Shown: piece by piece, positions 12,867 through 24,917 of the stretch
Layout of the letters: every line of letters starts with the position of its first letter
Position numbering within the stretch: the first letter of the stretch is position 1
From: Desmodus rotundus
Taxonomy: Eukaryota > Chordata > Mammalia > Chiroptera > Phyllostomidae
DNA length: 64,000 nucleotides
NCBI RefSeq assembly: GCF_022682495.2
Contig: NW_026527280.1
Span: 558,001 to 622,000 of the forward strand
Direction: 5' to 3'
Made by a program: the position numbers and the translations under genes
The notes under the pieces: generated by a model
Databases searched by the model: none
Told to the model about the DNA's origin: nothing
The model's input: only the letters and a program-made list of their open reading frames with translations

Positions 12867-13978
12867 TCCTGTGACCCGAGGAAGGCTTGTGGTGGGGAGC
12901 CGGAGTGCGCACGCGCCGCCCAAGTATAGGCCCGAAACCAGCCTGCCGCGGCTCGGAGAAAAGCCATCTCCTGGGGGCCTCCCCATGTTCCTCCTCTCCT
13001 CAAGGAGGACCCCTTTACGGATGGAAGAAAAGGGGGATCTTCGCAGTGGTGGGTTCGGGCCAGAGGGGTCTGCGTGTTTGCCTGCACGTACGCCAGGTGC
13101 TCGCACAACGGGCCCAGGTGTTTGAGCCCCGTGGAGGCAGAGGGCTCCTTATTGCTGGATGATAGTGTTCTGCAGGGTTAAGGGAGGGCGTGGGCACTCC
13201 CAGGGCGACAGAGGGCACCTGGCCTTTAGAGAGTTCCCTGGAAAATTCCCCGCCCAGGCCCCTGGTCCACAAGTCTATCCTGCGCACAGTGTCTGTGGGA
13301 GGCTGGGAGTGCTTCTGGGCAGTGTACCCCAGCGGAAATCGCGTGGTCCTCTAGGTGGCAGGGAGGGCTCCTGTGTCCACGGACAGGTGACCAGGGACCC
13401 GGTGGAACTGCTGTGACCTCTAAAGGGTGGGTCAGGTGAGCCGAGGGAGGTGTGTGCTTGGGCGCCTGAGTGCGCATGCGCGGCCCACGTATAGGCCCGA
13501 AACGAGCCAGCCGCGGCTCGGAGAAAAGCCATCTCCTGGGGGCCTCCCCATGTTCTTCCACTCCTCAAGCGTGACCCCTTTACGGATGGAAGAAAAGGGG
13601 GATCTTCGCAGTGGTGGGTTCGGGCCAGAGGGGTCGGCGGGTTTGCCTCCACGTACGCCAGGTGCCCGCACACCGGGCCCAGGTGTTTGTGCCCCGTGGA
13701 GGCAGAGGGCTGCTTATTGCTGGATGCAAGTGTCCTGCGGGGTCAAGGAACGGCATGGGCACTCCCCCCGCCACACAGGGCGCCGGGCCCTTAGAGAGTT
13801 CCATGGGAAATCCCCCGCCCATGCCCCCGGTACCCAAGTCTGTCCTTAGCACACTGTCTGTGCGGGGCTGAAGGTGCTGCTAGGCAGTGTGGCCTGTGGG
13901 AAATCGTGCGGTCCTCTGAGTGGCAGGGAGGGCTTCTGTTTCCCCGAACAGGTGCGCAGGGACCCTGTAAAACTGCTG

Positions 13979-14293
13979 TGACCTCTCAAGGTGGTCATGT
14001 GACCCCTCAAGTGTGGGGCTGCTGACCTCCCAAGGGTGCGTCACGGGACCCCTCAAGGACGGGTCACGTGACCCCAAAAGGCTGGGTCACGAGACTCCTC
14101 AAGGGTGGGTCACGTGACCCCTCAGGGGTGGGTCACGTGACCCCAAAATTGCGGGTCACGTGACCCCTCGGGGGTGGGTCACGTGACCCCTCAGGGGTGG
14201 GTCACGAGACCCCTCAGGGGTGAGTCACGTGACCCCTCAGGGTTGGGTCACCAGACCCCTCAGGGGTGGGTCAGGAGACACCTAGAGGGTGAG
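13979..14293. repeat. Minisatellite block 12
   Basis: About 315 bp between B 13528 and A 14390. It appears the same as block 5, 8,740 bp upstream. Confidence 0.95.
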
Positions 14294-15404
14294 TCCCGTG
14301 ACCCGAGGAAGGCTTGTGGTGGGGAGCCTGAGTGCGCACGCGCGGCCCAAGTATAGGCCCGAAACCAGCCAGCCCCGGCTCGGAGAAAAGCCATCTCCTG
14401 GGGGCCTCCCCATGTTCCTCCTCTCCTCAAGGAGGACCCCTTTACGGATGGAAGAAAAGGGGGATCTTCGCAGTGGTGGGTTCGGGCCAGAGGGGTCTGC
14501 GGGTTTGCCTGCACGTACGCCAGGTGCTCGCACAACGGGCCCAGGTGTTTGAGCCCCGTGGAGGCAGAGGGCTCCTTATTGCTGGATGATAGTGTTCTGC
14601 AGGGTTAAGGGAGGGCGTGGGCACTCCCAGGGCGACAGAGGGCACCTGGCCTTTAGAGAGTTCCCTGGAAAATTCCCCGCCCAGGCCCCTGGTCCACAAG
14701 TCTATCCTGCGCACAGTGTCTGTGGGAGGCTGGGAGTGCTTCTGGGCAGTGTTCCCCAGCGGAAATCGCGTGGTCCTCTAGGTGGCAGGGAGGGCTCCTG
14801 TGTCCACGGACAGGTGCCCAGGGACCCGGTGGAACTGCTGTGACCTCTAAAGGGTGGGTCAGGTGAGCCGAGGGAGGTGTGTGCTTGGGCGCCTGAGTGC
14901 GCATGCGCGGCCCACGTATAGGCCCGAAACCAGCCAGCCGAGGCTCGGAGAAAAGCCATCTCCTGGGGGCCTCCCCATGTTCTTCCACTCCTCAAGCGTG
15001 ACCCCTTTACGGATGGAAGAAAAGGGGGATCTTCGCAGTGGTGGGTTCGGGCCAGAGGGGTCGGCGGGTTTGCCTCCACGTACGCCAGGTGCCCGCACAC
15101 CGGGCCCAGGTGTTTGTGCCCCGTGGAGGCAGAGGGCTGCTTATTGCTGGATGCAAGTGTCCTGCGGGGTCAAGGAACGGCATGGGCACTCCCCCCGCCA
15201 CACAGGGCGCCGGGCCCTTAGAGAGTTCCATGGGAAATCCCCCGCCCATGCCCCCGGTACCCAAGTCTGTCCTTAGCACACTGTCTGTGCGGGGCTGAAG
15301 GTGCTGCTAGGCAGTGTGGCCTGTGGGAAATCGTGCGGTCCTCTGAGTGGCAGGGAGGGCTTCTGTTTCCCCGAACAGGTGCGCAGGAACCCTGTAAAAC
15401 TGCT

Positions 15405-15651
15405 GTGACCTCTCAAGGTGGTCATGTGACCCCTCAAGTGTGGGGCTGCTGACCTCCCAAGGGTGCGTCACGGGACCCCTCAAGGACGGGTCACGTGACC
15501 CCAAAAGGCTGGGTCACGAGACTCCTCAAGGGTGGGTCACGTGACCCCTCGGGGGTGGGTCACGTGACCCCAAAAGGGTGGGTCACGAGACTCCTCAAGG
15601 GTGGGTCACGAGACCCCTCAGGGGTGGGTCAGGAGACACCTCAAGGGTGAG
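15405..15651. repeat. Minisatellite block 13
   Basis: About 247 bp between B 14955 and C 15748. It matches block 6 at offset 8,740. Confidence 0.95.
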
Positions 15652-16198
15652 TCCCGTGACCCGAGGAAGGCTTGTGATGGGGAGCCTGAGTGCGCACGCG
15701 CAGCCCACGTATAGGCCCGAAACCAGCCAGCCGCGGCTCGGAGAAAAGCCACCTCCTCGGGGCCTCCCCAGGTTCTTCCAATCCTCGAGCGTGACCCCTT
15801 TACGGATGGAAGAAATGGGGGATCTTCGCAGTGGTGGGTTCGGGCCAGAGGGGTCGGCGGGTTTGCCTCCACGTACGCCAGGTGCCCGCACACCGGGCCC
15901 AGGTGTTTGTGCCCCGTGGAGGCAGAGGGCTGCTTATTGCTGGATGCAAGTGTCCTGCGGGGTCAAGGAACGGCATGGGCACTCCCCCGGCCACACAGGG
16001 CGCCGGGCCCTTATAGAGTTCCATGGGAAATCCCCCGCCCATGCCCCCTGTACCCAAGTCTGTCCTTAGCACACTGTCTGTGCGGGGCTGAAGGTGCTGC
16101 TAGGCAGTGTGGCCTGTGGGAAATCGTGCGGTCCTCTGAGTGGCAGGGAGGGCTTCTGTTTCCCCGAACAGGTGCGCAGGGACCCTGTAAAACTGCTG

Positions 16199-16536
16199 TG
16201 ACCTCTCAAGGTGGTCATGTGACCCCTCAAGTGTGGGGCAGCTGACCTCCCAAGGGTGGGTCACGGGACCCCTCAAGGGTGGGTCACGAGACCCCTCAAG
16301 GACGGGTCACGTGACCCCAAAAGAGTGTGTCAGGAGACTCCTCAAGGGTGGGTCACGTGACCCCAAAAGGGTGGGTCAGGAGACTCCTCAAGGGTGGGTC
16401 ACGTGACCCCTCGGGGGTGGGTCACGTGACCCCAAAAGGGTGGGTCACGTGACCCCTCAGGGGTGAGTCACGTGACCCCTCAGGGTTGGGTCACCAGACC
16501 CCTCAGGGGTTGGTCAGGAGACACCTAGAGGGTGAG
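16199..16536. repeat. Minisatellite block 14
   Basis: About 338 bp between C 15748 and A 16633. It matches block 7 at offset 8,740. Confidence 0.95.
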
Positions 16537-17648
16537 TCCCGTGACCCGAGGAAGGCTTGTGGTGGGGAGCCTGAGTGCGCACGCGCGGCCCAAATATAGG
16601 CCCGAAACCAGCCAGCCCCGGCTCGGAGAAAAGCCATCTCCTGGGGGCCTCCCCATGTTCCTCCTCTCCTCAAGGAGGACCCCTTTACGGATGGAAGAAA
16701 AGGGGGATCTTCGCAGTGGTGGGTTCGGGCCAGAGGGGTCTGCGGTTTTGCCTGCACGTACGCCAGGTGCTCGCACAACGGGCCCAGGTGTTTGAGCCCC
16801 GTGGAGGCAGAGGGCTCCTTATTGCTGGATGATAGTGTTCTGCAGGGTTAAGGGAGGGCGTGGGCACTCCCAGGGCGACAGAGGGCACCTGGCCTTTAGA
16901 GAGTTCCCTGGAAAATTCCCCGCCCAGGCCCCTGGTCCACAAGTCTATCCTGCGCACAGTGTCTGTGGGAGGCTGGGAGTGCTTCTGGGCAGTGTTCCCC
17001 AGCGGAAATCGCGTGGTCCTCTAGGTGGCAGGGAGGGCTCCTGTGTCCACGGACAGGTGCCCAGGGACCCGGTGGAACTGCTGTGACCTCTAAAGGGTGG
17101 GTCAGGTGAGCCGAGGGAGGTGTGTGCTTGGGCGCCTGAGTGCGCATGCGCGGCCCACGTATAGGCCCGAAACGAGCCAGCCGCGGCTCGGAGAAAAGCC
17201 ATCTCCTGGGGGCCTCCCCATGTTCTTCCACTCCTCAAGCGTGACCCCTTTACGGATGGAAGAAAAGGGGGATCTTCGCAGTGGTGGGTTCGGGCCAGAG
17301 GGGTCGGCGGGTTTGCCTCCACGTACGCCAGGTGCCCGCACACCGGGCCCAGGTGTTTGTGCCCCGTGGAGGCAGAGGGCTGCTTATTGCTGGATGCAAG
17401 TGTCCTGCGGGGTCAAGGAACGGCATGGGCACTGCCCCGGCCACACAGGGCGCCGGGTCCTTAGAGAGTTCCATGGGAAATCCCCCGCCCATGCCCCCGG
17501 TACCCAAGTCTGTCCTTAGCACACTGTCTGTGCGGGGCTGAAGGTGCTGCTAGGCAGTGTGGCCTGTGGGAAATCGTGCGGTCCTCTGAGTGGCAGGGAG
17601 GGCTTCTGTTTCCCCGAACAGGTGCGGAGGGACCCTGTAAAACTGCTG

Positions 17649-17985
17649 TGACCTCTCAAGGTGGTCATGTGACCCCTCAAGTGTGGGGCAGCTGACCTCC
17701 CAAGGGTGGGTCACGGGACCCCTCAAGGACGGGTCACGTGACCCCAAAAGGGTGGGTCACGAGACTCCTCAAGGGTGGGTCACGTGACCCCTCGGGTGTG
17801 GGTCACGTGACCCCTCAGGGGTGGGTCACGAGACCCCTCAGGGGTGGGTCATGTGACCCCTCGGGGTGGGTCACGTGACCCCTCAGGGGTAGGTCACGAG
17901 ACCCCTCAGGGGTGGGTCACGTGACCCCTCAGGGTTGGGTCACGAGACCCCTCAGGGGTGGGTCAGGAGACACCTAGAGGGTGAG
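17649..17985. repeat. Minisatellite block 15
   Basis: About 337 bp between B 17198 and A' 18082. It is one unit longer than block 8, less one base in a CTCGGGGTG linker, and this changes the pairwise offset from 8,740 to 8,762. Confidence 0.95.
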
Positions 17986-19097
17986 TCCTGTGACCCGAGG
18001 AAGGCTTGTGGTGGGGAGCCGGAGTGCGCACGCGCCGCCCAAGTATAGGCCCGAAACCAGCCTGCCGCGGCTCGGAGAAAAGCCATCTCCTGGGGGCCTC
18101 CCCATGTTCCTCCTCTCCTCAAGGAGGACCCCTTTACGGATGGAAGAAAAGGGGGATCTTCGCAGTGGTGGGTTCGGGCCAGAGGGGTCTGCGTGTTTGC
18201 CTGCACGTACGCCAGGTGCTCGCACAACGGGCCCAGGTGTTTGAGCCCCGTGGAGGCAGAGGGCTCCTTATTGCTGGATGATAGTGTTCTGCAGGGTTAA
18301 GGGAGGGCGTGGGCACTCCCAGGGCGACAGAGGGCACCTGGCCTTTAGAGAGTTCCCTGGAAAATTCCCCGCCCAGGCCCCTGGTCCACAAGTCTATCCT
18401 GCGCACAGTGTCTGTGGGAGGCTGGGAGTGCTTCTGGGCAGTGTACCCCAGCGGAAATCGCGTGGTCCTCTAGGTGGCAGGGAGGGCTCCTGTGTCCACG
18501 GACAGGTGACCAGGGACCCGGTGGAACTGCTGTGACCTCTAAAGGGTGGGTCAGGTGAGCCGAGGGAGGTGTGTGCTTGGGCGCCTGAGTGCGCATGCGC
18601 GGCCCACGTATAGGCCCGAAACGAGCCAGCCGCGGCTCGGAGAAAAGCCATCTCCTGGGGGCCTCCCCATGTTCTTCCACTCCTCAAGCGTGACCCCTTT
18701 ACGGATGGAAGAAAAGGGGGATCTTCGCAGTGGTGGGTTCGGGCCAGAGGGGTCGGCGGGTTTGCCTCCACGTACGCCAGGTGCCCGCACACCGGGCCCA
18801 GGTGTTTGTGCCCCGTGGAGGCAGAGGGCTGCTTATTGCTGGATGCAAGTGTCCTGCGGGGTCAAGGAACGGCATGGGCACTCCCCCCGCCACACAGGGC
18901 GCCGGGCCCTTAGAGAGTTCCATGGGAAATCCCCCGCCCATGCCCCCGGTACCCAAGTCTGTCCTTAGCACACTGTCTGTGCGGGGCTGAAGGTGCTGCT
19001 AGGCAGTGTGGCCTGTGGGAAATCGTGCGGTCCTCTGAGTGGCAGGGAGGGCTTCTGTTTCCCCGAACAGGTGCGCAGGGACCCTGTAAAACTGCTG

Positions 19098-19412
19098 TGA
19101 CCTCTCAAGGTGGTCATGTGACCCCTCAAGTGTGGGGCTGCTGACCTCCCAAGGGTGCGTCACGGGACCCCTCAAGGACGGGTCACGTGACCCCAAAAGG
19201 CTGGGTCACGAGACTCCTCAAGGGTGGGTCACGTGACCCCTCAGGGGTGGGTCACGTGACCCCAAAATTGCGGGTCACGTGACCCCTCGGGGGTGGGTCA
19301 CGTGACCCCTCAGGGGTGGGTCACGAGACCCCTCAGGGGTGAGTCACGTGACCCCTCAGGGTTGGGTCACCAGACCCCTCAGGGGTGGGTCAGGAGACAC
19401 CTAGAGGGTGAG
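19098..19412. repeat. Minisatellite block 16
   Basis: About 315 bp between B 18647 and A 19509, the AAAATTGCGGG type. Confidence 0.95.
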
Positions 19413-20522
19413 TCCCGTGACCCGAGGAAGGCTTGTGGTGGGGAGCCTGAGTGCGCACGCGCGGCCCAAGTATAGGCCCGAAACCAGCCAGCCCCGGCTC
19501 GGAGAAAAGCCATCTCCTGGGGGCCTCCCCATGTTCCTCCTCTCCTCAAGGAGGACCCCTTTACGGATGGAAGAAAAGGGGGATCTTCGCAGTGGTGGGT
19601 TCGGGCCAGAGGGGTCTGCGGGTTTGCCTGCACGTACGCCAGGTGCTCGCACAACGGGCCCAGGTGTTTGAGCCCCGTGGAGGCAGAGGGCTCCTTATTG
19701 CTGGATGATAGTGTTCTGCAGGGTTAAGGGAGGGCGTGGGCACTCCCAGGGCGACAGAGGGCACCTGGCCTTTAGAGAGTTCCCTGGAAAATTCCCCGCC
19801 CAGGCCCCTGGTCCACAAGTCTATCCTGCGCACAGTGTCTGTGGGAGGCTGGGAGTGCTTCTGGGCAGTGTTCCCCAGCGGAAATCGCGTGGTCCTCTAG
19901 GTGGCAGGGAGGGCTCCTGTGTCCACGGACAGTGCCCAGGGACCCGGTGGAACTGCTGTGACCTCTAAAGGGTGGGTCAGGTGAGCCGAGGGAGGTGTGT
20001 GCTTGGGCGCCTGAGTGCGCATGCGCGGCCCACGTATAGGCCCGAAACCAGCCAGCCGAGGCTCGGAGAAAAGCCATCTCCTGGGGGCCTCCCCATGTTC
20101 TTCCACTCCTCAAGCGTGACCCCTTTACGGATGGAAGAAAAGGGGGATCTTCGCAGTGGTGGGTTCGGGCCAGAGGGGTCGGCGGGTTTGCCTCCACGTA
20201 CGCCAGGTGCCCGCACACCGGGCCCAGGTGTTTGTGCCCCGTGGAGGCAGAGGGCTGCTTATTGCTGGATGCAAGTGTCCTGCGGGGTCAAGGAACGGCA
20301 TGGGCACTCCCCCCGCCACACAGGGCGCCGGGCCCTTAGAGAGTTCCATGGGAAATCCCCCGCCCATGCCCCCGGTACCCAAGTCTGTCCTTAGCACACT
20401 GTCTGTGCGGGGCTGAAGGTGCTGCTAGGCAGTGTGGCCTGTGGGAAATCGTGCGGTCCTCTGAGTGGCAGGGAGGGCTTCTGTTTCCCCGAACAGGTGC
20501 GCAGGAACCCTGTAAAACTGCT

Positions 20523-20792
20523 GTGACCTCTCAAGGTGGTCATGTGACCCCTCAAGTGTGGGGCTGCTGACCTCCCAAGGGTGCGTCACGGGACCCCTCA
20601 AGGACGGGTCACGTGACCCCAAAAGGCTGGGTCACGAGACTCCTCAAGGGTGGGTCACGTGACCCCTCGGGGGTGGGTCACGAGACCCCTCAGGGGTGGG
20701 TCACGAGACCCCTCAGGGGTGGGTCACGTGACCCCTCAGGGTTGGGTCACGAGACCCCTCAGGGGTGGGTCAGGAGACACCTAGAGGGTGAG
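20523..20792. repeat. Minisatellite block 17
   Basis: About 270 bp between B 20073 and the A/C hybrid 20889. Its right part resembles A'-flanking blocks. Confidence 0.95.
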
Positions 20793-21339
20793 TCCCGTGA
20801 CCCGAGGGAGGCTTGTGGTGGGGAGCCTGAGTGCGCACGCGCGGCCCAAGTATAGGCCCGAAACCAGCCAGCCGCGGCTCGGAGAAAAGCCATCTCCTGG
20901 GGGCCTCCCCATGTTCCTCCTCTCCTCAAGGAGGACCCCTTTACGGATGGAAGAAAAGGGGGATCTTCGCAGTGGTGGGTTCGGGCCAGAGGGGTCGGCG
21001 GGTTTGCCTCCACGTACGCCAGGTGCCCGCACACCGGGCCCAGGTGTTTGTGCCCCGTGGAGGCAGAGGGCTGCTTATTGCTGGATGCAAGTGTCCTGCG
21101 GGGTCAAGGAACGGCATGGGCACTCCCCCGGCCACACAGGGCGCCGGGCCCTTATAGAGTTCCATGGGAAATCCCCCGCCCATGCCCCCTGTACCCAAGT
21201 CTGTCCTTAGCACTCTGTCTGTGCGGGGCTGAAGGTGCTGCTAGGCAGTGTGGCCTGTGGGAAATCGTGCGGTCCTCTGAGTGGCAGGGAGGGCTTCTGT
21301 TTCCCCGAACAGGTGCGCAGGGACCCTGTAAAACTGCTG

Positions 21340-21585
21340 TGACCTCTCAAGGTGGTCATGTGACCCCTCAAGTGTGGGGCAGCTGACCTCCCAAGGGTGG
21401 GTCACGGGACCCCTCAAGGGTGGGTCACGAGACACCTCAAGGACGGGTCACGTGACCCCAAAAGAGTGTGTCAGGAGACTCCTCAAGGGTGGGTCACGTG
21501 ACCCCAAAAGGGTGGGTCAGGAGACTCCTCAAGGGTGGGTCACGAGACCCCTCAGGGGTGGGTCAGGAGACACCTAGAGGGTTAG
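21340..21585. repeat. Minisatellite block 18
   Basis: About 246 bp between hybrid 20889 and A 21682. It ends in GGGTTAGTCC instead of GGGTGAGTCC, a marker shared only with block 21. Confidence 0.95.
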
Positions 21586-22697
21586 TCCCGTGACCCGAGT
21601 AAGGCTTGTGGTGGGGAGCCTGAGTGCGCACGCGCGGCCCAAGTATAGGCCCGAAACCAGCCAGCCGCGGCTCGGAGAAAAGCCATCTCCTGGGGGCCTC
21701 CCCATGTTCCTCCTCTCCTCAAGGAGGACCCCTTTACGGATGGAAGAAAAGGGGGATCTTCGCAGTGGTGGGTTCAGGCCAGAGGGGTCTGCGGGTTTGC
21801 CTGCACGTACGCCAGGTGCTCGCACAACGGGCCCAGGTGTTAGAGCCCCATGGAGGCAGAGGGCTCCTTATTGCTGGATGATAGTGTTCTGCAGGGTTAA
21901 GGGAGGGCGTGGGCACTCCCAGGGCGACAGAGGGCACCTGGCCTTTAGAGAGTTCCCTGGAAAATTCCCCGCCCAGGCCCCTGGTCCACAAGTCTATCCT
22001 GCGCACAGTGTCTGTGGGAGGCTGGGAGTGCTTCTGGGCAGTGTTCCCCAGCGGAAATCGCGTGGTCCTCTAGGTGGCAGGGAGGGCTCCTGTGTCCACG
22101 GACAGGTGCCCAGGGACCCGGTGGAACTGCTGTGACCTCTAAAGGGTGGGTCAGGTGAGCCGAGGGAGGTGTGTGCTTGGGCGCCTGAGTGCGCATGCGT
22201 GGCCCACGTATAGGCCCGAAACGAGCCAGCCGCGGCTCGGAGAAAAGCCATCTCCTGGGGGCCTCCCCATGTTCTTCCACTCCTCAAGCGTGACCCCTTT
22301 ACGGATGGAAGAAAAGGGGGATCTTCGCAGTGGTGGGTTCGGGCCAGAGGGGTCGGCCGGTTTGCCTCCACGTACGCCAGGTGCCCGCACACCGGGCCCA
22401 GGTGTTTGTGCCCCGTGGATGCAGAGGGCTGCTTATTGCTGGATGCAAGTGTCCTGCGGGGTCAAGGAACGGCATGGGCACTGCCCCGGCCACACAGGGC
22501 GCCGGGTCCTTAGAGAGTTCCATGGGAAATCCCCCGCCCATGCCCCCGGTACCCAAGTCTGTCCTTAGCACACTGTCTGTGCGGGGCTGAAGGTGCTGCT
22601 AGGCAGTGTGGCCTGTGGGAAATCGTGCGGTCCTCTGAGTGGCAGGGAGGGCTTCTGTTTCCCCGAACAGGTGCGCAGGGACCCTGTAAAACTGCTG

Positions 22698-22989
22698 TGA
22701 CCTCTCAAGGTGGTCATGTGACCCCTCAAGTGTGGGGCTGCTGACCTCCCAAGGGTGCGTCACGGGACCCCTCAAGGACGGGTCACGTGACCCCAAAAGG
22801 CTGGGTCACGAGACTCCTCAAGGGTGGGTCACGTGACCCCTCGGGGGTGGGTCACGTGACCCCAAAAGGGTGGGTCACGTGACCCCTCGGGGGTGGGTCA
22901 CGAGACCCCTCAGGGGTGAGTCACGTGACCTCTCAGGGTTGGGTCACCAGACCCCTCAGGGGTGGGTCAGGAGACACCTAGAGGGTGAG
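22698..22989. repeat. Minisatellite block 19
   Basis: About 292 bp between B 22247 and C' 23087. It matches block 10 in length. Confidence 0.95.
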
Positions 22990-23532
22990 TCCCGTGACCC
23001 GAGGAAGGCTTGTGGTGGGGAGCCTGAGTGCGCACGCGCGGCCCAAATATAGGCCCGAAACCAGCCAGCCGCGGCTCGGAGAAAAGCCACCTCCTCGGGG
23101 CCTCCCCAGGTTCTTCCAATCCTCGAGCGTGACCCCTTTACGGATGGAAGAAATGGGGGATCTTCGCAGTGGTGGGTTCGGGCCAGAGGGGTCGGCGGGT
23201 TTGCCTCCACGTACGCCAGGTGCCCGCACACCGGGCCCAGGTGTTTGTGCCCCGTGGAGGCAGAGGGCTGCTTATTGCTGGATGCAAGTGTCCTGCGGGG
23301 TCAAGGAACGGCATGGGCACCCCCCGGCCACACAGGGCGCCGGGCCCTTATAGAGTTCCATGGGAAATCCCCCGCCCGCGCCCTGTACCCAAGTCTGCCC
23401 TTAGCACACTGTCTGTGCGGGGCTGAAGGTGCTGCTAGGCAGTGTGGCCTGTGGGAAATTGTGCGGTCCTCTGAGTGGCAGGGAGGGCTTCTGTTTCCCC
23501 GAACAGGTGCGCAGGGACCCTGTAAAACTGCT

Positions 23533-24124
23533 GTGACCTCTCAAGGTGGTCATGTGACCCCTCAAGTGTGGGGCAGCTGACCTCCCAAGGGTGGGTCACG
23601 GGACCCCTCAAGGGTCGGTCACGAGACCCCTCAAGGACGGGTCACGTGACCCCAAAAGGGTGGGTCAGGAGACTCCTCAAGGGTGGGTCACGTGACCCCA
23701 AAAGGGTGGGTCACGAGACTCCTCAAGGGTGGGTCACGTGACCCCTCAGGGGTGGGTCATGTGACCCCTCGGGGCTGGGTCACGTGACCCCTCAGGGGTG
23801 GGTCACGAGACCCCTCAGGGGTGGGTCACGTGACCCCTCAGGGTTGGGTCACGTGATGCCTCGAGGGTGGGTCATGTGACCCCTCGGGGGTGGGTCACGT
23901 GACCCCTCAGGGGTGGGTCACGAGACCCCTCAGGGGTGGGTCACGTGACCCCTCAGCTTTGGGTCACGTGACCCCTCGGGGGTGGGTCATGTGACCCCTC
24001 GGGGGTGGGTCACGTGACCCCTCAGGGGTGGGTCACGAGACCCCTCAGGGGTGGGTCACGTGACCCCTCAGGGTTGGGTCACGAGACCCCTCAGGGGTGG
24101 GTCAGGAGACACCTAGAGGGTGAG
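23533..24124. repeat. Minisatellite block 20, longest, 11 intact CACGTG
   Basis: About 592 bp, roughly 25-26 units, between C' 23087 and hybrid 24221. I count 11 intact CACGTG cores, plus CATGTG decay forms and one CACGTGATG variant. A sub-block of about five units ending in CATGTGACCCC, CACGTG, CACGAG, CACGTG is repeated inside the block, so it grew partly by multi-unit steps. Confidence 0.95.
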
Positions 24125-24671
24125 TCCCGTGACCCGAGGGAGGCTTGTGGTGGGGAGCCTGAGTGCGCACGCGCGGCCCAAGTATAGGCCCGAAACCAGC
24201 CAGCCGCGGCTCGGAGAAAAGCCATCTCCTGGGGGCCTCCCCATGTTCCTCCTCTCCTCAAGGAGGACCCCTTTACGGATGGAAGAAAAGGGGGATCTTC
24301 GCAGTGGTGGGTTCGGGCCAGAGGGGTCGGCGGGTTTGCCTCCACGTACGCCAGGTGCCCGCACACCGGGCCCAGGTGTTTGTGCCCCGTGGAGGCAGAG
24401 GGCTGCTTATTGCTGGATGCAAGTGTCCTGCGGGGTCAAGGAACGGCATGGGCACTCCCCCGGCCACACAGGGCGCCGGGCCCTTATAGAGTTCCATGGG
24501 AAATCCCCCGCCCATGCCCCCTGTACCCAAGTCTGTCCTTAGCACTCTGTCTGTGCGGGGCTGAAGGTGCTGCTAGGCAGTGTGGCCTGTGGGAAATCGT
24601 GCGGTCCTCTGAGTGGCAGGGAGGGCTTCTGTTTCCCCGAACAGGTGCGCAGGGACCCTGTAAAACTGCTG

Positions 24672-24917
24672 TGACCTCTCAAGGTGGTCATGTGACCCCT
24701 CAAGTGTGGGGCAGCTGACCTCCCAAGGGTGGGTCACGGGACCCCTCAAGGGTGGGTCACGAGACACCTCAAGGACGGGTCACGTGACCCCAAAAGAGTG
24801 TGTCAGGAGACTCCTCAAGGGTGGGTCACGTGACCCCAAAAGGGTGGGTCAGGAGACTCCTCAAGGGTGGGTCACGAGACCCCTCAGGGGTGGGTCAGGA
24901 GACACCTAGAGGGTTAG
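24672..24917. repeat. Minisatellite block 21
   Basis: About 246 bp between hybrid 24221 and A 25014. Copy of block 18 at offset 3,332, including the GGGTTAGTCC end. Confidence 0.95.

Larger units (their letters stand above)
11693..15404. repeat. Array I, short higher-order repeat copy 3 (C'-A'-B-A-B)
   Basis: Five units only: C' 12081, A' 12963, B 13528, A 14390, B 14955. Relative to copies 1, 2 and 4 the first A-B dimer is missing, so the copy is about 3.7 kb. The C' core also differs from C at the 5' end, which matches A-type flank, and has a contracted CACCCCCCGGCC stretch near 12315. The missing dimer is what makes copies on either side match best at an offset of 8,740 bp. Confidence 0.8.
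15405..20522. repeat. Array I, higher-order repeat copy 4 (C-A-B-A'-B-A-B)
   Basis: Full seven-unit order: C 15748, A 16633, B 17198, A' 18082, B 18647, A 19509, B 20073. Its first part is nearly identical to copy 2 at an offset of exactly 8,740 bp. After the minisatellite near 17.9 kb the offset becomes 8,762, and 8,831 for the last A-B dimer. These shifts reflect differences in minisatellite length. Confidence 0.85.

Noticed and set aside
12618..12929. Repeated short peptide pattern (HVTPQGW, RPLRGGS) in the minisatellite
   Set aside because: A 23-bp period gives a 23-codon pattern by translation of three units. It is a by-product of the tandem repeat, not a repeat protein.
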